6,378 bases of DNA, from assembly GCA_947367725.1 (NCBI GenBank), contig CANBFZ010000113.1:1-6378 (forward strand). Direction: 5' to 3'. The translations under genes were made by a program, and so were the position numbers. Under the pieces are notes generated by a model that was not told the origin of the DNA, ran no database searches, and saw only the letters and a program-made list of their open reading frames with translations. Numbering within the stretch: position 1 is the first letter of the stretch; each line of letters starts with the position of its first letter. This document shows positions 1-4,775 of this stretch, in pieces. Source of the stretch: an uncultured Eubacterium sp. (GTDB taxonomy: Bacteria > Bacillota > Clostridia > Peptostreptococcales > Anaerovoracaceae).

Positions 1-758
1 TCACCGTCCATTTTGGTCATGACGATTCCATCCACGCCCAGCTTCTGGTTAAAACCTTCGGCCACATTCACTGCATCCTGACCAGTCAATGCGTCCACTA
101 CCAGTAAAATTTCATGGGGCTTGACCTCTCCTTTGATTTCAACCAGTTCATCCATCAGCGCCTCGTCAATCTGCAGACGTCCTGCAGTATCGACAATCAG
201 CACATCGAATCCCTTCTTCTCAGCTTCTTTCTTCGCAGCAAGTGCAATCTTTGCAGGTTCCTTGCTGTCCCGCATGGTAAATACGGGGGTATTTACAGAC
301 TTCCCCACAACTTCCAACTGATCAATGGCTGCAGGTCTGTAGATATCACAGGCACACAGCATTGGTTTTTTGCCGTGCTGTTTCAGGTAATTTGCCAGCT
401 TTCCACAAGTAGTGGTTTTACCAGTACCCTGCAAACCTACCATCATGATGGTAGTAAATCCTGACGGGGAATAGGTTAGCTTGCTGCCGGTGCCGCCCAT
501 CAACGCTACCAATTCCTGATTGACAATCTTGATAATCTGCTGTGCAGGCGTCAAACTTTCCAGCACTTCTGCGCCCAGGCATTTTTCTTTTACATCGCTG
601 ACAAAGCCTTTTACCACTTTGAAATTGACGTCCGCCTCAAGGAGCGCCAGCTTGACTTCGCGCATGGCATCATTAATGTCTGCTTCTGTCAGGACGCCTT
701 TGCCTTTCAGCTTTTTAAATGCATTTTGCAATTTATCCGATAAACTTTCAAATGCCAT
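1..758 (-). CDS. ffh: Signal recognition particle protein Ffh (SRP54), N-terminal part, cut by left edge
   Basis: Ffh is the GTPase of the bacterial signal recognition particle. It binds signal sequences of nascent membrane proteins with SRP RNA and docks with FtsY at the membrane. About 252 codons are visible. An N-domain four-helix region carries the ALLEADV motif near residues 38-44. The G-domain has the P-loop GLQGTGKTTT (108-117), DIYRPAAIDQL, DTAGR (190-194) and TKMD (248-251, the guanine-specificity motif). The rest of the G-domain and the Met-rich M domain lie beyond the left edge. The ATG at 758 is fixed by the typical MAFESLSDKLQ start and by a GGAGG sequence 11 bases upstream. It follows ylxM by 3 bp, so the two should be co-transcribed and probably translationally coupled. 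The P-loop has Thr where many homologues have Ala or Ser; this is conservative. Identity is essentially certain. Confidence 0.98.
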   Translation of the reverse strand, partial: MAFESLSDKLQNAFKKLKGKGVLTEADINDAMREVKLALLEADVNFKVVKGFVSDVKEKCLGAEVLESLTPAQQIIKIVNQELVALMGGTGSKLTYSPSGFTTIMMVGLQGTGKTTTCGKLANYLKQHGKKPMLCACDIYRPAAIDQLEVVGKSVNTPVFTMRDSKEPAKIALAAKKEAEKKGFDVLIVDTAGRLQIDEALMDELVEIKGEVKPHEILLVVDALTGQDAVNVAEGFNQKLGVDGIVMTKMDG

Positions 759-761
759 GAA

Positions 762-1121
762 TTACGCTTCCTCCAAACTGTTGATAACCGACTGAATTTT
801 CTCTAGACGTGCGACCAGCGCAGGCTGTGCCTGATATAACTGCGTCAATTCACAAATCATGTGATCGATACGAGCGATTGCCTCACCAGACGCCATAAAC
901 TTGCGCACCAGACACAATTTCTCTTCGTATTCGCGAAGAGACTTCTCTGCCGATTTCAATGAATCGTACACAGCAGCTCTTGAAACGCCAAATTCTTCTG
1001 CAATCTCCGCCAGAGAAAAATTCTCTTCATGATAAAGACGCATGACTTCCTGCTTCCGTTTCGTTAGAAGCTGTCCGTAAAAATCATACAAAAGACTGGC
1101 TTCTGTAATCTTATCTATCAT
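762..1121 (-). CDS. ylxM: YlxM/UPF0122 helix-turn-helix protein, SRP-associated
   Basis: This 119-residue protein belongs to the YlxM (p13, UPF0122) family, which is typically encoded next to ffh and is thought to modulate the SRP pathway. A sigma-region-4-like helix-turn-helix is seen at about residues 34-56, with FSLAEIAEEFGVSRAAVYDS as its core. It is preceded by the family-typical N-terminus containing LYDFYGQLLTKRKQEVM. The C-terminal 60 residues are Leu/Glu-rich and probably helical or coiled. Length matches the family's usual 105-120 residues. The ATG at 1121 has a GAGGGA ribosome binding site 9 bases upstream (1131-1136). Its last codons (Leu-Glu-Glu-Ala) form the ribosome binding site of ffh. 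It is the first gene of the transcript from the promoter at 1192-1220. Family assignment is firm; the molecular role is less well established. Confidence 0.95.
   Translation of the reverse strand: MIDKITEASLLYDFYGQLLTKRKQEVMRLYHEENFSLAEIAEEFGVSRAAVYDSLKSAEKSLREYEEKLCLVRKFMASGEAIARIDHMICELTQLYQAQPALVARLEKIQSVINSLEEA
767..774 (-). promoter_or_regulatory. Ribosome binding site of ffh inside the ylxM 3' end
   Basis: GGAGGAAG on the minus strand lies within the last sense codons of ylxM, with its GGAGG core 11 bases before the ffh ATG. The arrangement means ribosomes finishing ylxM sit on the ffh start, which suggests translational coupling. The position is seen directly; the coupling is inferred. 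Confidence 0.8.
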
Positions 1122-1185
1122 AGATCTGCGTCCCTCTTTTCTAAGTGAAAATCACCGATGGTGTCAAGGTGGATTCCTTAACACC
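1122..1185 (-). promoter_or_regulatory. 5' leader of the ylxM-ffh mRNA with start-site hairpin
   Basis: The predicted transcript begins with GGTGTTAAGG, a 6-base loop, then CCTTGACACC. These pair as a 10-bp stem with one G-U pair (arms 1176-1185 and 1160-1169). Two smaller hairpins overlap it in turn: CACC-ATC-GGTG (1153-1163) and GTGA-TTT-TCAC (1145-1155). Only one of each overlapping pair can form at a time. The ylxM ribosome binding site follows at 1131-1136 and is not paired in any of these. The main hairpin may stabilise the 5' end, act as an operator DNA palindrome, or be part of a small regulatory leader. No known riboswitch class was recognised. Confidence 0.6.
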
Positions 1186-1191
1186 TATGAC

Positions 1192-1220
1192 AGCATATCA
1201 CAGGAGCGCATGACTGTCAA
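1192..1220 (-). promoter_or_regulatory. SigA-type promoter of ylxM-ffh
   Basis: The minus strand reads TTGACA (1215-1220), a 17-base spacer, then TATGCT (1192-1197). A TG one base before the -10 makes it an extended -10 (TGATATGCT). The -35 is a perfect consensus and the -10 matches 4 of 6. The expected transcription start is about 1185, exactly at the first base of the leader hairpin. Two A-tracts (plus-strand T-runs at 1223-1228 and 1244-1249) lie upstream in UP-element positions. This predicts a strong constitutive promoter. Confidence 0.85.
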
Positions 1221-1221
1221 G

Positions 1222-1250
1222 GTTTTTTGCTTTACATTTCCTGTTTTTTG
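1222..1250 (-). promoter_or_regulatory. Phased A-tracts upstream of the ylxM promoter (UP-element-like)
   Basis: The octamer CAAAAAAC on the minus strand occurs at 1222-1229 and 1243-1250, exactly 21 bp apart, or two helical turns. Relative to a start at 1185 the tracts centre near -41 and -62. These positions suit contact by the RNA polymerase alpha subunit C-terminal domain or intrinsic DNA bending. Sequence and spacing are seen; function is inferred. Confidence 0.55.
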
Positions 1251-1388
1251 ACGGTTCCCTTCTTTCCGCTTTACAAATCATTCCGCGTAAAATAGCGTCA
1301 CAACCTGTCCAAATCAGCGTAGCGCCCGGCGATTAAAAAATATCCCGCAGCAAGGCACTTTCACAATGCATAAGTGGCACCTGTACGG
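1251..1388. other. Intergenic stretch between the two divergent promoters
   Basis: This is the remainder of the 329-bp gap between ylxM and the flavoprotein gene. No reading frame with a credible start and ribosome binding site was found. It holds a short A-rich tract at 1334-1340 and an inverted repeat CACTT-N11-AAGTG (1356-1360 and 1372-1376). That repeat lies 12 to 33 bases upstream of the rightward -35 and could be a regulator site, but it is short enough to be chance. Confidence 0.4.
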
Positions 1389-1417
1389 TTGACGCATCTG
1401 CGCATTTACGCTATACT
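1389..1417 (+). promoter_or_regulatory. SigA-type promoter of the flavoprotein gene
   Basis: TTGACG (1389-1394), a 17-base spacer and TATACT (1412-1417) match the vegetative consensus at 5 of 6 and 5 of 6 bases. Transcription should start near 1424, giving a leader of about 27 bases. That leader contains the ribosome binding site AAAGGA (1435-1440), 10 bases before the ATG at 1451. Confidence 0.85.
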
Positions 1418-1450
1418 TTTCATAATGTTTGCGGAAAGGACTGTTTTTTT

Positions 1451-2635
1451 ATGATTTATGACTGTATTATCGTTGGCGCAGGCGCTGCCGGATTATTCTG
1501 CAGCGCTGTTTTCCCGACCAAAGTCAATGGACTGATTCTGGAAAAAAATAAACAGGCAGGTACAAAACTGATGATGAGCGGTGCAGGGCAGTGCAACATT
1601 ACCCACGCCGGTTCTATCAAAGACTTCATCCCCAAATATGGAAAGAACGGAAGTAGCGTCAGAAGCTGCCTATATCGATACCATAACCTGCACCTGATCA
1701 ATTTTCTGCATGCCCAGGGCATTCCTACTGTAGAACGAGAAGATGGCAAAGTGTTTCCAGCTTCTATGGATGCGCAAGCGGTGCGGGACATGCTTCTGCA
1801 CCAAAGCAAGCAAAACGGATTTTCAATACAATATCATGCACCCGTTGTAAAAATTTCCAAAGAACAGTACTGGCAGGTTCATACAGCAAAAGCTGTATAT
1901 CCATGTAAAAACCTTGTCATCGCAACAGGTGGCTGTTCTTATCCTTCCACTGGCTCTGACGGTAATTTTTTTCCCATTCTACAGCATTCCCTTGGACTGG
2001 CTGTTACCGCGCTTCTGCCTGCCCTGACGCCGATCAACGTGGCGCACTACCCGTATCAGAATCTAGCAGGGATTTCCTTTCCAAGTGCGGAACTGAAAGT
2101 TTTACGTGACGACAAGCCAAAGATCAAAAGCACCGGTCCCGTGCTATTGACTCATAAAAATTTTTCCGGTCCTTTGATGTTAAATTTTTCCAAAGAGATT
2201 ATAAAAAACGACAAAATTATGTTAAACTATTTATATCCATGTGAAAAAAACGAAGTGCTGGAGAAAATAATTTTTGCAATGAAAAACAGCAAAAAACAGC
2301 CTGCCAACCTTTTAGCAGACACATTTCACCTTCCCAAAAGTTTCCTGCAGACCATCCTGCAAAAAACAGGCTTTCAGCCAAAAGCGATTGCTGCACGATT
2401 GACGGAAGACACTTTTACAGTCACTTCACGCTGTGGTTTCGATAAAGCCATGGTCACAGCAGGCGGTGTATCACTTTCAGAAATAAACAAAAAAACAATG
2501 GAATGTATCAGTGCTGCCTCCCTTTATATCATTGGTGAAGCGCTGGATCTTGACGGACAAACCGGTGGATATAATCTACAGTTTGCCTATTCGTCAGCCT
2601 GTGCTGCCAGCACTGCAATTTGTGAAAAATTTTAA
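1451..2635 (+). CDS. HI0933/BaiN-family NAD(P)/FAD-dependent oxidoreductase
   Basis: This 394-residue cytosolic flavoprotein belongs to the HI0933/YhiN/BaiN family, which usually runs to about 400-420 residues. It opens with the Rossmann dinucleotide-binding motif GAGAAG (residues 9-14), followed by the acidic strand end LILEK (28-32) expected to hold the ribose. The family signature GTKLMMSGAGQCNITH (37-52) follows. Further conserved blocks are ATGGCSYPSTGSDG (158-171), GPVLLTHKNFSGP (229-241), TAGGV (336-340) and GEALDLDGQTGGYN (362-375). The last corresponds to the C-terminal FAD-binding loop. It is a single gene with its own promoter, divergent from ylxM-ffh and convergent with the thrS operon. 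The substrate is unknown. A clostridial member (BaiN) has been proposed to reduce bile acid intermediates, and others are annotated as aminoacetone oxidase-like, but nothing nearby points to either. The part at about 2130-2340 is visibly more A-rich than the rest. Confidence 0.93.
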   Translation: MIYDCIIVGAGAAGLFCSAVFPTKVNGLILEKNKQAGTKLMMSGAGQCNITHAGSIKDFIPKYGKNGSSVRSCLYRYHNLHLINFLHAQGIPTVEREDGKVFPASMDAQAVRDMLLHQSKQNGFSIQYHAPVVKISKEQYWQVHTAKAVYPCKNLVIATGGCSYPSTGSDGNFFPILQHSLGLAVTALLPALTPINVAHYPYQNLAGISFPSAELKVLRDDKPKIKSTGPVLLTHKNFSGPLMLNFSKEIIKNDKIMLNYLYPCEKNEVLEKIIFAMKNSKKQPANLLADTFHLPKSFLQTILQKTGFQPKAIAARLTEDTFTVTSRCGFDKAMVTAGGVSLSEINKKTMECISAASLYIIGEALDLDGQTGGYNLQFAYSSACAASTAICEKF

Positions 2636-2690
2636 AGCATAACCTATACACAAATCGAAATGATCATGCAATCAATCCTAATATATAAAA

Positions 2691-2725
2691 CGTGCTGCAT
2701 CACGAAATACTTCGCATGCAGCACG
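2691..2725 (-). terminator. Intrinsic terminator of the thrS-DUF2007 operon
   Basis: Arms CGTGCTGCAT (2691-2700) and ATGCAGCACG (2716-2725) form a perfect 10-bp stem. Inside, CGAA-ATAC-TTCG adds 4 bp above a small internal loop. On the minus strand the stem is followed by TTTTATATATT, an adequate U-tract, and it starts 5 bp after the DUF2007 stop. On the plus strand it is followed by CTGTCTT, a poor U-tract, so termination of the convergent flavoprotein transcript would be weaker. It is still the only hairpin available to that gene here. Confidence 0.88.
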
Positions 2726-2730
2726 CTGTC

Positions 2731-3000
2731 TTAAAACGTTTCACAATCGTCTAAATCAATGGGAACAATAATATTACAAGCGTCCTCGTAATTTTTTTCT
2801 GCCACAAAAAGATCTATGCCTCGCGCACTGTTGACGCCAAAAACAATCTCCACATAATTGCCGGCGCCTTCATACTTTCTAATACAGGTGATGTCTTCCC
2901 CACGCAGCTTAGATTCCAAAATATCCGCTTCCAAACTGTCTTCCGCTGTGCAGAGGTATACACCATCGCGCCAACTTTCTTTTGTCTCTTTCTGATACAT
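2731..3000 (-). CDS. DUF2007 family protein (putative signal-transducing protein)
   Basis: This 89-residue soluble protein resembles the DUF2007 family, small ferredoxin-like folds annotated as putative prokaryotic signal-transducing proteins without an established function. The typical pattern is seen: a first strand VYLCTAEDSLEADILESKL (14-32), in which a residue-switching helix follows the strand, then DITCIRKYEGAGNYVEIVFG (36-55). A final strand-helix LFVAEKNYEDACNIIV (64-79) completes it. No membrane segment or signal peptide is seen. Its ATG is 2 bp after the thrS stop, with an AAGG ribosome binding site (3011-3014) inside the thrS 3' end, so it is likely coupled to thrS. The hairpin terminator follows at once, making it the last gene of the operon. 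Family call is moderately sure; function is unknown. Confidence 0.8.
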   Translation of the reverse strand: MYQKETKESWRDGVYLCTAEDSLEADILESKLRGEDITCIRKYEGAGNYVEIVFGVNSARGIDLFVAEKNYEDACNIIVPIDLDDCETF

Positions 3001-3002
3001 GA

Positions 3003-4748
3003 TTAAATCGCCTTCGTCTTTACTTCTTCTATCAGTTTGGCAACAAAGGCATCCGCAGACATCGTACCGAGCTCTCCTACTTTTGTAGAACGAACGGCCA
3101 AAGTACCTGCTTCTGCTTCTCTTTCTCCGATAACACAGATATAAGAAACTCTTTCGTTTCTCGCTTCTCTCAATTTATACCCAATTTTCTCATTGCGTAA
3201 ATCCAGTTCTACACGCAAGCCTGCCTCTTCACATTTTTCTGCTATTTCTTTGGCATAATCTGCGAAGGTTTCTGCAACAGTCAATAACTTCACCTGTACC
3301 GGCGCCAGCCAAAGCGGGAATTTGCCTGCAAAATGCTCCGTCAAAATGCCGATAAACCGTTCAATGGAGCCGAAAATTACTCTGTGAATCATCACCGGTC
3401 TATGCTTTTCGTTATCAGAACCTACATATGTCAGGTCAAATCTCTGCGGCATCTGCATATCCAGCTGAATCGTACCACACTGCCAAGTTCTTCCAATAGA
3501 GTCCTCCAGATGGAAGTCCAGTTTCGGTCCATAGAATGCACCGTCTCCTTCATTGATGACATACGGTACCCCGACTTCTTCCATGGCTTCCCGCAGCGCT
3601 TCTTCTGCCATCTGCCATTCTTCATCGGTACCCATAGAATCTTCCGGTCTTGTGGAAAGTTCAATATGGTATTTAAAGCCAAACATACTATACACATCGT
3701 CGATAAACTTTGCAACACCGACAATCTCATCCTTAATCTGTTCCGGCAGCATGAAAATATGTGCGTCGTCTTGGGTGAAAGTCCGCACGCGCATCAAGCC
3801 GTGCAGCGCACCAGAACGTTCGTGTCTATGCACTTGTCCCAGCTCACCCATTCGAATCGGAAAATCTCTATAAGACCACATTCTTCTCTTATAGCAGAGC
3901 ATCGAACCTGGACAGTTCATCGGTTTCACCGCAAAATCCACATCATCAATCTGCGTAAAGTACATATTGTCTTTGTAGTGATCCCAATGACCAGACGTTC
4001 TCCAAAGCTGTTCATTCAAAATCAACGGCGTCTTAATTTCCTGATAGCCGCGTTTTCTGTGTTCTGCCCGCCAGAAATTTTCTAGTTCATTTCTTAAGAT
4101 CATGCCTTTTGGCATAAAAAACGGAAAGCCTGGACCCTCTTCAAAAAGAGAAAATAAATCCATTTCTTTGCCAATTTTTCTATGGTCTCTTTTCTTTGCC
4201 TCTTCCAGCCGGTTGATGTATGCATCCAGTTCTTCTTGGGTTGGGAAACAAGTGCCGTAGATTCTCTGCAGCATTTTGTTCTTCTCATTACCACGCCAGT
4301 ATGCACCTGCTACACTCATCAGCTTAACAGCCTTAATTTGACCGGTAGACTCCATATGCGGTCCCGCACAAAGATCGACAAAGTCACCCTGTTTGTAGAA
4401 AGAAATCACGGCATCTTCAGGCAAATCACGAATTAGTTCAACCTTATAGTCTTCGTTCCTTTCTTCCATATACTGAATTGCCTCTTCTCTTGGCAATTCA
4501 AAACGTTCCAATTTATAGTTTGCCTGTATGACCTTTTTCATCTCTTTTTGGATTTTCAAAAGATCCTGGTCATTCAGCTTATGCTCCATATCAATATCAT
4601 AATAAAAACCGTGATCAATGGCAGGTCCGATTGCCAGTTTTGCATCCGGCCAAAGATTCTTCACTGCCTGCGCCATAATGTGAGAGGTCGTATGTCTATA
4701 CCTTAATTTAATATCTTCATCTTCAAAATTGATCTTTTCTTTTGCCAT
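3003..4748 (-). CDS. thrS: Threonyl-tRNA synthetase, form lacking the TGS domain
   Basis: ThrRS, a class II synthetase, charges tRNA-Thr in the cytosol. The 581 residues are about 60 fewer than the usual 640 because the N-terminal TGS domain is missing. The protein starts at the editing domain, whose metal and hydrolysis residues are kept: H19 and H23 in HTTSH, and C127 and H131 in CAGPH. The catalytic core carries the expected zinc ligands C279 (MNCPGS), H330 (DDAH) and H455 (IHR). Motif 2 lies around 305-325 with RHERSG, and motif 3 ends in GSIERFIG (460-467). The anticodon-binding domain spans about 480-575. The ATG at 4748 has an ideal AAGGAG (4755-4760) with a 6-base spacer, and no in-frame TGS-like sequence precedes it, so the short start is real. 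It lies 27 bp after the LCP gene with no T-box or promoter in between. Confidence 0.98.
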   Translation of the reverse strand: MAKEKINFEDEDIKLRYRHTTSHIMAQAVKNLWPDAKLAIGPAIDHGFYYDIDMEHKLNDQDLLKIQKEMKKVIQANYKLERFELPREEAIQYMEERNEDYKVELIRDLPEDAVISFYKQGDFVDLCAGPHMESTGQIKAVKLMSVAGAYWRGNEKNKMLQRIYGTCFPTQEELDAYINRLEEAKKRDHRKIGKEMDLFSLFEEGPGFPFFMPKGMILRNELENFWRAEHRKRGYQEIKTPLILNEQLWRTSGHWDHYKDNMYFTQIDDVDFAVKPMNCPGSMLCYKRRMWSYRDFPIRMGELGQVHRHERSGALHGLMRVRTFTQDDAHIFMLPEQIKDEIVGVAKFIDDVYSMFGFKYHIELSTRPEDSMGTDEEWQMAEEALREAMEEVGVPYVINEGDGAFYGPKLDFHLEDSIGRTWQCGTIQLDMQMPQRFDLTYVGSDNEKHRPVMIHRVIFGSIERFIGILTEHFAGKFPLWLAPVQVKLLTVAETFADYAKEIAEKCEEAGLRVELDLRNEKIGYKLREARNERVSYICVIGEREAEAGTLAVRSTKVGELGTMSADAFVAKLIEEVKTKAI

Positions 4749-4775
4749 TTCGTTCTCCTTCTTTCTGCTAAAAAT

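Noticed and set aside
1139..1167. A second leftward promoter using TTGACA at 1162-1167
   Set aside because: The hexamer at the right distance (TTAGAA, 1139-1144) is a poor -10, and the start would fall within the ylxM ribosome binding site.
1203..1286. A roughly 27-codon minus-strand frame in the divergent intergenic region
   Set aside because: It has no ribosome binding site, is rich in Lys and Arg from A-tracts, and overlaps the ylxM promoter.
1456..1809. A 117-codon minus-strand open frame within the flavoprotein gene
   Set aside because: It is antisense to the highly conserved FAD-binding region and has no recognisable domain.
3333..4085. A 250-codon open frame on the plus strand inside thrS
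   Set aside because: It lies antisense to the conserved catalytic core of ThrRS, has no recognisable domain, is rich in His/Arg/Phe as expected for a reverse-complement frame, and shows no convincing ribosome binding site.
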